NCBI GenBank assembly: GCA_030446805.1
Contig: JAUJMO010000001.1
Span: 699,141 to 763,140 of the forward strand
Reading direction: 5' to 3'
Length of the DNA stretch: 64,000 nt
From: Caulobacteraceae bacterium
GTDB lineage: Bacteria; Pseudomonadota; Alphaproteobacteria; Caulobacterales; Caulobacteraceae
In this document: positions 8,431 to 17,685 of the stretch, in pieces
Position numbering within the stretch: the first letter of the stretch is position 1
Layout: the number at the start of each line of letters is the position of its first letter
Notes under the pieces: generated by a model
Seen by the model: only the letters and a program-made list of their open reading frames with translations
The model's database searches: none
Told to the model about the DNA's origin: nothing
Made by a program: the position numbers and the translations under genes

Positions 8431-8882
8431 TGCTGAACGAGCTGGGTCAGCCTAGAGCGAGGACACCCCTGCCCTACCCGCGCCGGGCGGTCGCCGTGGA
8501 CTGAACGTCGCGGGGCGAAGAGGCGGTCACGCGCGCAGACTACCGGCCCGAGCTTAGCCGCTCAACCCGAGTCCGAACTCACAAGCCGGCAGGTCAGAGC
8601 TGGCCCCGCTAGGCTGGCTCGGCGTAAGCTGGTCGGAGCCACACCGCCCGCCGGATCACCTCCGGCGGAAAGGGATGACGCTTGCGCCAGATCGGCTGCA
8701 CGCGTCTTCGCTCCCGTCCAACAGCCCCGGCGGCGAGCGGAGACCAGTCGGCCTTGGACTGGCAGCGCGGGCCGGCGTTCGCAGGTTGCGGCTTCTCTTC
8801 GGTTCTGCTCGCGCGGCTGCTCGCCGCGTATCGTCCGACGGGACTCCGAACTAGGGTGGCGGCTTCAGCAGGAGTTTCCGTG
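8431..8882. other. Intergenic stretch holding an IS6-type transposase scrap
   Basis: About 450 bases between merR and the M20 peptidase gene. A 31-codon minus-strand fragment at 8609-8701 reads as transposase (separate entry). The rest shows no gene, although an open frame covers the upstream part of the M20 gene. Confidence 0.5.
8609..8701 (-). mobile_element. Remnant of an IS6-family-like transposase
   Basis: Minus-strand translation gives WRKRHPFPPEVIRRAVWL, then a degenerate stretch ending at TAG (8609-8611). The segment FPPEVI-x-x-AVWL-Y is the N-terminal helix signature of IS6-type DDE transposases. Neither the DDE core nor terminal inverted repeats are present. It is short, so the family call rests on about 18 residues. 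It marks past transposition beside the mer operon. Confidence 0.55.
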
Positions 8883-10175
8883 ATGCGCTCGATCCTTCTC
8901 GCCGCCGGAGCCGCCCTGGCCCTGGCCGCCCCTCTCCCAGCGGCGGCTCAGGCGGCCGGCTCGGCGGAGGCGGACGTGGGGCGCATTGTGGCCAGTGCGC
9001 CCTTTCGGACGGCTGTGGCCGCCTTCAACCGGGACCACGATCGGATCGTGGGCGAGATCGTCACCCTGACCGAGATCCCCGCCCCGCCGTTCAAGGAGGC
9101 CGCCCGCGCCCGCGCCTACGCCGAGATGCTGAAAGCCGGCGGCCTCACAGAGGTGGAGATCGACGCGGAAGGCAACGCCATGGGCCTGCGCCGCGGGACG
9201 GGGCCGGCCGGTGGGCCGGTGGTGGTGATCTCCGCCCACCTGGACACCGTCTTCCCGGAGGGCACGCCGATAAAGGTGCGTCGGGAGGGCACGAGACTGT
9301 ACGCGCCGGGCATCGGCGACGACACCCGCAGCCTGGCCGTCCTGCTGGCCTATGCGCGTGCGATGAACGAGGCCAAAGTCAGCACCACTCACGACATCCT
9401 GTTCGTCGGCAACGTCGGCGAAGAAGGGCCGGGCGATCTACGCGGCGTCCGCCACCTGTTCAGGAAGGGCAAGTACAAGGACCGCGTCCACGCTTTCTTC
9501 TCGATGGACGGCAGCGACGCCGCCCGCGTGGTGCATGGCGCCGTCGGGTCCAAGCGCTACCGGATCACCTTCAAGGGCCCTGGCGGCCACAGCTACGGGG
9601 CCTTTGGCCTGGTCAATCCCATGACGGCCATGTCCCAGGCGGTGGTGGACGTCTACAAGATCGAAGTCCCCAAGACGCCTAAAACCACCTATGCGGCCAG
9701 CGTGACAGGGGGCGGCACCTCAGTGAACTCCATCCCGAACGAGACCTGGATGGACTTCGACATGCGCTCGGTCAGCCCCGCCGAGCTCACCAAGCTTGAG
9801 AGCCGCTTTTTGCAGGTCGTGGCCGCAGCCGCGGCGACCGAGAACGCGGCGCGCTCAACTGCGGAGGGCCGGATCACCACCGACAATAAGGTGATCGGCG
9901 ACCGGCCGGCCGGCTCAACGGCTGAGACGACCCGCCTGGTGCGCCACGCCAAGGCGGCGATCTCGGCCCACGGCCTCACACCCAACCTGACCTATTCCTC
10001 GACCGACTCGAACATCCCCATGAGCCTGGGGGTGCCGGCTATCACAATCGGCTCCGGGGGTGCTGGAGGGCGCAGCCACTCGCTGGACGAGTGGATCGAT
10101 GTGGAGAAGTCGGCCAGCGTGAAGGGCATGAGCGTAGGATTGGCGATGCTGCTGGCCACCGCAGGAATGCGCTGA
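8883..10175 (+). CDS. Exported M20 family metallopeptidase
   Basis: A 430-residue zinc peptidase of the M20 family (carboxypeptidase G2/PepT-like) with a signal peptide (MRSILLAAGAALALAAPLP, processed after AQA). Metal-site motifs are visible: ISAHLDTVFPEG (His, Asp), GDDTRSLAVLL (second Asp) and NVGEEGPGDLRG (catalytic Glu pair). The dimerisation lid is in the middle, and a C-terminal metal His probably lies in GGRSHSLDEW. The ATG at 8883 has AGGAG about 8 bases upstream; the frame continues upstream without family sequence. Expected to trim peptides or hydrolyse N-acyl amino acids in the periplasm. Standalone gene. Confidence 0.88.
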   Translation: MRSILLAAGAALALAAPLPAAAQAAGSAEADVGRIVASAPFRTAVAAFNRDHDRIVGEIVTLTEIPAPPFKEAARARAYAEMLKAGGLTEVEIDAEGNAMGLRRGTGPAGGPVVVISAHLDTVFPEGTPIKVRREGTRLYAPGIGDDTRSLAVLLAYARAMNEAKVSTTHDILFVGNVGEEGPGDLRGVRHLFRKGKYKDRVHAFFSMDGSDAARVVHGAVGSKRYRITFKGPGGHSYGAFGLVNPMTAMSQAVVDVYKIEVPKTPKTTYAASVTGGGTSVNSIPNETWMDFDMRSVSPAELTKLESRFLQVVAAAAATENAARSTAEGRITTDNKVIGDRPAGSTAETTRLVRHAKAAISAHGLTPNLTYSSTDSNIPMSLGVPAITIGSGGAGGRSHSLDEWIDVEKSASVKGMSVGLAMLLATAGMR

Positions 10176-10315
10176 GCGCGCGCCTTGATGGCCCTCTCCA
10201 TCGAAAGGCGGGCGGTGCGAAGAGACGTCAGATGGCTCGGACCCCGTCGTCCATCAGCGGCCACGGAATGGTCCACCTACCCTCACAACGCCTGCCGCGG
10301 GGCCTGCCGCGGGCT

Positions 10316-12358
10316 TCAGCCCGGGAACAAGTACGCGCAACTCCGATCGGCGCGGTCGTGCGCCGCCAGTCGATCCCAGAGCCCGGCCTCCTCAGCGACC
10401 TCGCTTTCCAGCTCCTCGGGGAGGAGGAACCCTGCGGCTGCCGCCTGCTCGGCGGCGGCCCGCGTCCGGGCGAGGAACTCCGCGCGCCCGCCGGGATAGC
10501 GGCTCTCCAGCGACGGCCGCGGGTCGCCCGCCGCGATCCGCTCCGTTTCGGTGCGCGCAAAGGGCACGAAGGAACCGTCGAAGCGGCCGGTGTTGTCCGG
10601 GAACCCGGTCTCCGGCGCGCGCCGGTTCCACCCTGTGCGGGTCCCCAGGGGGACCAAAACCTCGGGCAGCCGCACCCCGGCCAGATCCGTGCCGTCCGCA
10701 TCCGGCGCGGGAACACGCGTGCCGAAGGTCGGGCCGAATTCAGCCGGGACCCGATCTACGATCCCCTGCCGCGCAAAACGCGGTCCGAGATCGAGACGGA
10801 ACGGACGATGGTTGTTCTGTGGCGGCGCCAGGGCTCGCAGGCTCGGCAACGCCGCCTTGTAGGACTCTACGGAAACGAGCGTCCCGTCCTCCAGCCTTGG
10901 ATGGTTGCTGATGGGCGGACCGGCCTGTCCTCGAGCCCAGCGATCGAGATGCACAAGCAGGGCCCGCATCACCGGATAGTGGTTGGTGGTGCTGACGCAG
11001 TTCGTGAACGGCTCCCGGATCTTGGAGCGACCCACATAGTGCTGCGAACCGGCGAGGAAGTAGATGCGTGCGTCGGGGTCAGTGGCTGCGTCCACCGTCC
11101 CGCTCGGATCCGTGTGGATCAGTGAGGCGGCGCGGTTCCAGTACTCGGCGGAGGTGTTGACGAAGAACAGCTTGGGGACGGCTCCAAGCCGCCTGGCCTC
11201 GTCCAGCAGTGATCCTTGCGCGCCGGTGACCGGATCGCGAGACACCGTCGTCGTGAACGGGAAGGTGTCCGTTGGGTATCCCTGCTCCTCAAGCCCGTTC
11301 GTGGCCCGAGTGGGCAGGGCGAAGCGATGGTTGAAGCTGCCCTTTCCAGCCCCGGCGACGTGGATGAAGGCTCCGTTGAATGCTGGGCGGCCCGTCTCGT
11401 CCATGTGCAGGCCGTCCCGCAGCATGGTTTGGATCATGCGTCCCGATTGCGAGATCCCGAAGATGAGGCTCCGATCCAGCGGCGGATGGCCGGCCACTGG
11501 CTGGCGCGTGAACCAGCTCATCAGGTCGCGCACGCCCGCCAGCCCCGCCCCGACCACGTAGGGATCGCGAACCGGGTAGACGAGATCGTAGATGCGGCCC
11601 GTGCGGAAGCCGCCGCGAAGCCTCAAGCGGGTCGGCTGCGCAGCGCCGGGCTCAGCGACAAAGGACCAGCGGGCGCGGGAGATGACCTGGGGCGGCGCGC
11701 CGGGCGCTTTGCGCTCCAGCAGCACCGCGCGGGGGTCGTCGGGAACCGCCGCCGGGTAAGGGACGCCGCGAAGTCCCACGAACGAAGCGGTCTCGCTCGG
11801 CGCATCCACGATGATCTCATAAGCGACCTTGCCGGTCAGGCCCGGCGCAACGGGCGGCCGCAGGACAAAGGCGCGGGCTCCTGGCTGTGCCGGCGAGGCG
11901 TCCCAGGTCCACGCGGACCAGAGCAACGTCAGCCCCTGCCTGAACAGGAACTGGTTGCCCGCGTCCTCCAGCGTGGTGGGATCGTTCTTCGCCGGCGAAC
12001 GGCCGCCGATCTGGCCAAGGATGCCGATCCCGCCACGGTTGTTCACTTCATAAAGGAGCGTGCCGCTACGGCGGGCGGGGTCGACTGGGCGGAGCAGAAG
12101 GAACTCGCTGGCGAACACAACCTTTCCTCGGGCGTCTCGGGGCGCGAGCTTCAGATCAACGATGCGGGCGTTGGCGGTTGCATCGGGGTCGAGAGCGAAC
12201 CAGGCGCGGCCACGTATTTTCTCATACGCCCCCGCCGCGCCGAACGCCGTTCCGTCCGCGAACAGCGTGCGTTCAGTGATCTCAAGGTGGTCCACCTCCG
12301 CCCTGACGGCGAGCGGTGCAAGCAGCAGCAGCGCGGCGACGAACAGGAACCGTAGCAT
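10316..12358 (-). CDS. Exported alpha/beta hydrolase domain protein (large, Abhydrolase_10 type)
   Basis: A 680-residue secreted protein with a signal peptide (MLRFLFVAALLLLAPLAVRA). The N-terminal half is beta-rich, with an YEVNNRGG segment and repeated RARWSF/RLRLRGGF strands. The C-terminal half has a hydrolase nucleophile-like turn GISQSGRMIQ and a late FTNCVSTTNHYPVMRALL region. This layout matches large uncharacterised alpha/beta hydrolase proteins common in Caulobacter and Sphingomonas. The ATG at 12358 has AGGAGG 8 bases upstream, an excellent site. It lies next to an amidohydrolase fragment and a TonB receptor, suggesting an uptake and degradation locus. The substrate is not deducible. 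Confidence 0.78.
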   Translation of the reverse strand: MLRFLFVAALLLLAPLAVRAEVDHLEITERTLFADGTAFGAAGAYEKIRGRAWFALDPDATANARIVDLKLAPRDARGKVVFASEFLLLRPVDPARRSGTLLYEVNNRGGIGILGQIGGRSPAKNDPTTLEDAGNQFLFRQGLTLLWSAWTWDASPAQPGARAFVLRPPVAPGLTGKVAYEIIVDAPSETASFVGLRGVPYPAAVPDDPRAVLLERKAPGAPPQVISRARWSFVAEPGAAQPTRLRLRGGFRTGRIYDLVYPVRDPYVVGAGLAGVRDLMSWFTRQPVAGHPPLDRSLIFGISQSGRMIQTMLRDGLHMDETGRPAFNGAFIHVAGAGKGSFNHRFALPTRATNGLEEQGYPTDTFPFTTTVSRDPVTGAQGSLLDEARRLGAVPKLFFVNTSAEYWNRAASLIHTDPSGTVDAATDPDARIYFLAGSQHYVGRSKIREPFTNCVSTTNHYPVMRALLVHLDRWARGQAGPPISNHPRLEDGTLVSVESYKAALPSLRALAPPQNNHRPFRLDLGPRFARQGIVDRVPAEFGPTFGTRVPAPDADGTDLAGVRLPEVLVPLGTRTGWNRRAPETGFPDNTGRFDGSFVPFARTETERIAAGDPRPSLESRYPGGRAEFLARTRAAAEQAAAAGFLLPEELESEVAEEAGLWDRLAAHDRADRSCAYLFPG

Positions 12359-12378
12359 GCACGACCTCCTGAGGGGGA

Positions 12379-12765
12379 CTATGACGCCCTCCCCAGAGTT
12401 TGGGAACCGCACGCGCAATGCGCTGTCAGAGCTGATTTCCGGTCGAGGACGGACCGGCGCCCTACGCCGTACGGGCCCGACGAAGGAACCTCGAACACCC
12501 CCCGGGCACAATCAAAGGCCGCCGCCACGGAGGAGGTGAGCTCATGCATCAGGCCAGCCTGCCCAGCGGCATCGCTATCCGGGTGCACGTGGCTGTCGAT
12601 TAGCCCCGGCAGGACCAACCGGTCGTGCAAATCGATCAGCTCGGCGCCGGGACGGTATACTGAACCCGTCCCGCAGCGCCTTGATCCGCTCTCCACGAAG
12701 ACGGGATCGCGGCGCGGCGCCTTACCGGCGCGATCGAGCAGCGCGCCAATGTGCACAACGGTCAC
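12379..12765 (-). pseudogene. Truncated N-terminal fragment of an amidohydrolase
   Basis: The frame starts at a GTG (12765) and gives VVHIGALLDRAGKAP, then LVLPGLIDSHVHPDSD, the beta-strand and HxH metal motif that open metal-dependent amidohydrolases. About 25 residues later the similarity ends in low-complexity sequence and the frame stops at 12379; the normal protein would continue some 350 residues with further His and Asp ligands. The part before the HxH motif also looks scrambled. It lies just upstream of the alpha/beta hydrolase gene on the same strand. Best read as a decayed gene, with small chance of expression as a stub. Confidence 0.6.
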
Positions 12766-12917
12766 CAGAGTCTCCGGCGCGAGGCTCTACGCCGCCACCG
12801 CCCCAGCAAGCGTTGCAGCCTCGCAGATCATCCGTTTCGCAACCAAGATCGTCTCCCCCTGTTCCACCAGGGGCAGCCCGGGGCTGGGCCCCTCACCGCT
12901 CGTCGCTATCAGGACGC

Positions 12918-15900
12918 TCAATCCCCGCTGGCGGCGGCTCCGAACTTCAGGTTACCGCCGATAAAGAAGCGGCGGCCGAAGAAGTCGAAGTTGTCGGCCG
13001 AAGTATTGCTGCCGAGCGCCACCGGCGGATCGTTGTCGAAGGCGTTCACCACCCCCGCGCGGATCAGGAAATTCTCCGTGATCTCGTAACGGGCGTTGAA
13101 GCTGTGGGTGCTGTAGGCGCCCGTTTCGGCGAACCGGGCGTCGCGCGTGTCGCCGTTGAACCGGAACACGTCAGAGTCCAGGATCTCCTGGCTGGACTGA
13201 TAATCCCAGTTCCACGACACCGAGAACCGATCCGTCGGCGAGTAGATCAGGGTGGACAGGAAGCGCACCCGCGGGAAGCCCACCTGGGCGTCAAGTTCCT
13301 CCGCATCACCGGGGTCGGCGAAGTTGAGGAAGTTCTCCCGCCGGATCAGGTAGGTGCCGCGAATGCTGTAGTCCAACCGGCCGGGGGCGCGTCCGAAAAT
13401 GGTCGGAACCCCCACGTCCGCCAGATCCACGGCATAGCGCCCGGTGAAGTCGATCCCCTTGGCCTCCAGGGCGGCGAAGTTGAGCGAGCCTTGGATGAAG
13501 TCGGTGACCGCGAACGGACTCGCGCCCGTGCCTGGAGGAGGCGTGGGTCCGGTGCGGAAGATGGTGGCGCAGGCTTGCGGATTCAGCGTCGTGCCGGCCA
13601 CGCAGTTGTTCGCCGCCGCCTGAGCCGCCACAGCCGAGATCACATTGTTGATCTTGATGTCGAAATAGTCAGCAGTCAGAGACAAGCCCCGGATGAACCG
13701 CGGCGTGAAGGCCACGCCGTAGGTGTAGCTGCGCGAGTCCTCCGGGATCAGGAAGGGGTTGCCCGCGTTGCGGCCCGGAACGCCGCTCGTGTAGATGATG
13801 CTGGTGCCGGTGTTCGGGGCGTCCGTTCCAGGGCTGTAGCCCGGGCCCAGAAGCGCCTGGCAGTTCGTCCGCCGGTTGGCCCGGTCCTGCGGGTTGGCGA
13901 TCCCGCGGATGACGTTGGCGTCGCACGGGTCCACGAAGCCATTGGCGAAGGTCTGCGTCCCCGGAGCGAAGTTTTCCCCCAGGTTCGGGATGCGGGTAGC
14001 CTCGCCGTAGGTCGCGCGGAACAGGAAAGTGCGGTTTGGCCGATACAGCCCCTGGAGGCTGCGGGTGTCGACCTTGCCCACAGTCGAGTACTCGGACGTC
14101 CGGTAGGCGCCGCTCACCTCCAGAGTCTCCACCAGGGGCAGGTCGCGCAATAGCGGGACACGCACTTCGGTGAAGACCTCGTTGGCGTCGTAGGAGACCT
14201 CCGGGAAGTCCGGCCCGGTGTTCAGGAACAGCCGCCGGTCGCCCGTCTCGGCGCTCCGGCCGATCCCGCTCGTCTTCTCCTCGCGGTATTCGTAACCCAC
14301 GGCGATGCCGATCGGCCCCGCCGGCAGGAGGCCGTCCAGGATCTCACCCGAGGCGAAAGCCAGCAGATTCTGCTGTTGGTTGGTGTTGACGACGTTGATG
14401 GCGGCTTCGATGTAGGCCCGCTGCTCAGGCGTGAGCCCAGGCCGCCCGCCTCCGCCGGTCGCGTTTTCGTTGCCAGCATCGGCTCTGAGGTCGGCGCCGA
14501 AGATGTTGGTCGGAACGCAGTCGCGCACCTGGGGGCTGTTCGCGTCCAAGGTCCGACTTCCGCCGCGGATCTCGTCCGGGATGGTGCGGCCGCCGGCCGT
14601 GAGCAGCTGGATCCGGCAGACGATCGCGTTCGCGCCTCGACCTGTGACATTGTTGACGTCACGCACGGCGTCCACCGAGAACTGGAATCGCTCGATGTCG
14701 ACCGCCGCCTCACGATTGCGGTTCTCCACCTCCCCATAGGTGTAGCCGATCTCGTACGCGAAGTTGTCGATGAAGGCGACGCGATCAAAGTCGCCCCGGA
14801 CTCCGGCCACATAGCGGGTCAGCTCACGCTCGTTGTTCTGTGTTCGGGTTGGGCCCTGCGCGGTCAGGAAGGCGCGGGGATCCAGAACCGTACCCGTCTG
14901 CACGCCCGCGGCGTTCAGGACCGGACGACGGTTGGCGCGGATCGCTGTGACCAGCTCAGGCGCGTTCTGGTTGAGGTAGGCGTTGTCCAGGCCGATGTTG
15001 ATCAGAGCGGACGAGAGCCGGAGAAAGCTGCCCGGCCGTTCGCCGGGCCGTACATCGGCTATCACTGTCTGGAAGAAGGTGGGCGAGGTCGCCTGATTAG
15101 TCAGCTCGCGGACGAATTTCGCCTCCCCGAACAGCTGAAGCCCGTCGGTCACATCGAGATTGAAGCCGGTTTGATAACGGAAGCCCTCCGACGACGGGAC
15201 GCGGCTCTGCTGGGACTCGGCGCCGATGTTCAGACCGTCGCCGCCGATGTTGAGCGCGCGGCTGAAGCCCGCGGTCTGCTGCTCGGTCCCGAAGTTGAAG
15301 GGGCGCGCCCGTCCGTTGGCGTCGAACACGAAGATCGATCCTGGAAGGTCGGGCCGAACCGCCGAGCAGTTGGCGGAGAAGCTGGTGCGCACGGGATTGG
15401 CCGGCGCGGCGCCGCAGTTGATGAAAGGGGTGTCCGGGTCCGCCGCCGGCGACGGGAGCGGCTGATTTGCGAGAATGAGCGTTCCGCCTCGGCTGGACGG
15501 CGCGGAACGCAGGCCGCCCCCGCGGAACTGGCTGTCCAGGACGCCGTCATCGGGGGCGGTGTTCGGGTCCGAGTCGTTGAATAGGAAGCCGTAGGATTGC
15601 CGCGCCCAGTCGAGGTCGAAGTTCTGCACCTCGTCCGCCTTCTGGTATTCGGCGAAACCGTAGATGTTCAAGCGGTCGTTGAGGAAGTTCTGGCCGATCA
15701 GGCCCGAGATGCGGCGGTTGTAGCGCTCACCCTCCTGGTTGATCTGTCCGAACGAGCCGTCGACCTCGAGGCCTTCGAAGTTACGGCGCAGGATGAAGTT
15801 GACGACGCCGGAGACTGCGTCGGCGCCGTAGAGCGCCGACTGGCCTCCGGTGACCACCTCCACGTTCTCAATCAGCAGGGACGGGATAGTGTCGATGTCC

Positions 15901-16487
15901 ACGGCCAGCGAGCCCGGAGCGGAGCCCACGTGACGACGGCCGTCAACCAGCACCAGGGTGCGGACGGCGCCTAGATCGCGGAGGTTCAGCAGGCTCAGGC
16001 CGCCGGCGTTCAGGGAGCCGCCGGTGGTGTCCTCCGGCACCTGCGAGCCCTGCAGGGCCGGGATGTCGGCCAGAAAGTCGACGATGTTAGGCTCACCCGA
16101 CTGCAGCACCTCTTCGCGGCCGACCTGGATCAGCGGCGTGGGCGCATTGGCGGGGTTGCGGCGAATGCGGGAGCCGGTGACCACCACCGCTTCGACATCG
16201 GCTTCGTCGTCCGCGACGGGTTCGCCGGACTGATTGCGGGCTTCGCCAGGATTGTCGGGCTGATCAACAACGGCGGGATCGGGCGCCGCCTGCTCCGGGG
16301 CGCCTTGGCTGGGGGACTGCTGGACGACTTCATTCGCGCCCGGCGTGCTGTCGCTGGTTTGCGGCGTGCTGGTCGGAGTTTGAGGCGTGGTCTGGGCGGA
16401 AGCGCTCCCCACCATCATCAGCGCGGTCAGCCCCGCGATGATGGTGCTGCCGAAGAGAAACTTCTTACCGTCACCCTGAATGAGCAT
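12918..16487 (-). CDS. TonB-dependent outer-membrane receptor
   Basis: A 1189-residue TonB-dependent receptor. After a signal peptide ending SASAQ come about 70 residues rich in Thr, Pro, Gln and Asp, then the plug domain (EAVVVTGSRIRRNPA, LNLRDLGAVRTLVLVDGRR, ENVEVVTGGQSALYGADAVS) and a 22-strand-type barrel with the usual C-terminal region rich in aromatics (FFGRRFFIGGNLKFGA). It is on the long side for the family. The ATG at 16487 has a purine-rich GGGGG upstream. It sits before the amidohydrolase fragment and the exported hydrolase on the same strand, so the locus may once have imported and broken down an organic substrate. Confidence 0.92.
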   Translation of the reverse strand: MLIQGDGKKFLFGSTIIAGLTALMMVGSASAQTTPQTPTSTPQTSDSTPGANEVVQQSPSQGAPEQAAPDPAVVDQPDNPGEARNQSGEPVADDEADVEAVVVTGSRIRRNPANAPTPLIQVGREEVLQSGEPNIVDFLADIPALQGSQVPEDTTGGSLNAGGLSLLNLRDLGAVRTLVLVDGRRHVGSAPGSLAVDIDTIPSLLIENVEVVTGGQSALYGADAVSGVVNFILRRNFEGLEVDGSFGQINQEGERYNRRISGLIGQNFLNDRLNIYGFAEYQKADEVQNFDLDWARQSYGFLFNDSDPNTAPDDGVLDSQFRGGGLRSAPSSRGGTLILANQPLPSPAADPDTPFINCGAAPANPVRTSFSANCSAVRPDLPGSIFVFDANGRARPFNFGTEQQTAGFSRALNIGGDGLNIGAESQQSRVPSSEGFRYQTGFNLDVTDGLQLFGEAKFVRELTNQATSPTFFQTVIADVRPGERPGSFLRLSSALINIGLDNAYLNQNAPELVTAIRANRRPVLNAAGVQTGTVLDPRAFLTAQGPTRTQNNERELTRYVAGVRGDFDRVAFIDNFAYEIGYTYGEVENRNREAAVDIERFQFSVDAVRDVNNVTGRGANAIVCRIQLLTAGGRTIPDEIRGGSRTLDANSPQVRDCVPTNIFGADLRADAGNENATGGGGRPGLTPEQRAYIEAAINVVNTNQQQNLLAFASGEILDGLLPAGPIGIAVGYEYREEKTSGIGRSAETGDRRLFLNTGPDFPEVSYDANEVFTEVRVPLLRDLPLVETLEVSGAYRTSEYSTVGKVDTRSLQGLYRPNRTFLFRATYGEATRIPNLGENFAPGTQTFANGFVDPCDANVIRGIANPQDRANRRTNCQALLGPGYSPGTDAPNTGTSIIYTSGVPGRNAGNPFLIPEDSRSYTYGVAFTPRFIRGLSLTADYFDIKINNVISAVAAQAAANNCVAGTTLNPQACATIFRTGPTPPPGTGASPFAVTDFIQGSLNFAALEAKGIDFTGRYAVDLADVGVPTIFGRAPGRLDYSIRGTYLIRRENFLNFADPGDAEELDAQVGFPRVRFLSTLIYSPTDRFSVSWNWDYQSSQEILDSDVFRFNGDTRDARFAETGAYSTHSFNARYEITENFLIRAGVVNAFDNDPPVALGSNTSADNFDFFGRRFFIGGNLKFGAAASGD

Positions 16488-16703
16488 AACCCCCGTCTTC
16501 CCCCGACCGAACCTGCGTCCGTTCTCCGGACATCCACTTCGTCGTCGATCCTAACATTCTCGTAACCTGTCACAATCGTGCGAGCCGATCGGCCACGATC
16601 TTTTCGCCACTGTGCTCGACGAGACACTCGCTGCTGTGGCCCAGCAATGAGAGCCTATTGACTCACCCTCGAGAATGAGGGGGTCACAAGCGCGCGGGCT
16701 CTG

Positions 16704-16946
16704 TCATGGGAAAAAAGCGGTCACGATCAGCATGTTGGGCTGGCTGACCACGTCGAGCTCGCCGGGCTTGAAGCCCGCCACGGCCAGACTGATGCGCTAG
16801 GCGTCCTCGCCCGACCTTTCGATGTCGTAAGGCGGGTAGGACATCGTGGTGTCGACCTTCGCCGCGGTGTGGAGAAGGTCGGCGATCCGGTCGAAACCGA
16901 CGCTCGACCGGTACAGAGGTGAAAGATCTACGGTTCTCACGACCAC
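16704..16946 (-). pseudogene. Broken Hsp20 (IbpA-like) small heat-shock protein gene
   Basis: Read on the minus strand from GTG at 16946, the frame gives VRTVDLSPLYRSSVGFDRIA, then a PYDIERSGEDA segment, the start of the alpha-crystallin domain of IbpA. Codon 50 is TAG (16797-16799), where the family has a tyrosine. The same frame then resumes perfectly with RISLAVAGFKPGELDVV and QPNMLIVTA, and ends at TGA (16704-16706) about 60 residues short of a full protein. So there is one amber codon in frame plus loss of the C-terminal half. GGAGG lies upstream of the start. No frameshift is needed to read it. Confidence 0.85.
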
Positions 16947-17205
16947 ATCCTCCATTGAGCAACATGGGTACGAGAGACGCCGGAGAACGTTCCTGACGCT
17001 CTCTAGCTGCCGGATCCCAAGGGCTTCCGGCGGGCGGTGAGATGGTTTTTCACCTTATGATTTCAAGCGGGTAGAGGAATTTCGTGGCCGCCCTTCCGGG
17101 TCGCCGCCCGCAACTGCCGTTTCACGCCATCCGATGTCCCAGGACCGATCCGCCCCAGCGAGTTCCTGGGCCCCAGCCCCGCGACGGAGCGTGGTAGCCA
17201 CGCCC

Positions 17206-17685
17206 ATGCCCGTCCAGCCTGATTCGCGACCCAAGCGGCTGACCAAGGCCGAGCGCGAGCTTGTGCGCGCCAAGTTCGACGGCCGCTGCGCTTACTGCGG
17301 ATGCGAGCTTCCCGAGCGGTGGCACGTCGACCACCTCAAGCCCGTGCGGCGGCGGCGTTTCACCCAGCCTAGGCAGGCGGCGATGCGGCTGCCCAAGCGC
17401 CATCACCTGGACAACTGCATGCCCAGTTGTCCTCCCTGCAACATCGACAAACACGCTCGCTCCCTGGAGCAGTGGCGGGCCTGGCTTTCGGCCCACCTGC
17501 GCTCCCTGCAGCGGCAACCGAATTATCGCTTGGTGCGCGCGCACGGTCTGGTCTCAGAGACCGACCTGGCGGTGCGCTTCTACTTCGAGCGGATGCAGGG
17601 GGAGCCCGGCCGGCGACATGCAGCAGCGCACGCGGATATCGAAGACGCTCTCGCTCTGGCTCCGGCACCGTCCCGGAGAGGCTGA
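17206..17685 (+). CDS. HNH endonuclease
   Basis: A 159-residue predicted nuclease. A basic N-terminus (RPKRLTKAEREL) leads to a zinc-braced HNH site: C28-x2-C31 (CAYC), catalytic DH at 42-43 in HVDHLKPV, Asn70 in LDNCMPSC, C75-x2-C78 and His83 in NIDKHAR. After the site comes a helical tail rich in Arg and Trp. The start is uncertain: ATG at 17206 sits just before the conserved part, while an in-frame ATG at 17134 would add 24 residues. Its 3' end overlaps the RNA 2'-phosphotransferase gene by 68 bases in another frame, so the two are probably co-translated. DNA or RNA cleavage target unknown; restriction, repair and defence are all possible. Confidence 0.82.
   Translation: MPVQPDSRPKRLTKAERELVRAKFDGRCAYCGCELPERWHVDHLKPVRRRRFTQPRQAAMRLPKRHHLDNCMPSCPPCNIDKHARSLEQWRAWLSAHLRSLQRQPNYRLVRAHGLVSETDLAVRFYFERMQGEPGRRHAAAHADIEDALALAPAPSRRG

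Noticed and set aside
10290..10315. Direct repeat of CCTGCCGCGGGG units after the alpha/beta hydrolase stop
   Set aside because: Only two units of about 11 bp; not a meaningful array.
12869..12893. GC-rich hairpin after the TonB receptor stop
   Set aside because: It has a bulge and no T-run on the minus strand; may help transcript ends but cannot be shown.
17134..17205. Longer HNH start at ATG 17134
   Set aside because: It would add 24 low-complexity residues with no clear ribosome site; not excluded, but 17206 is closer to the conserved region.
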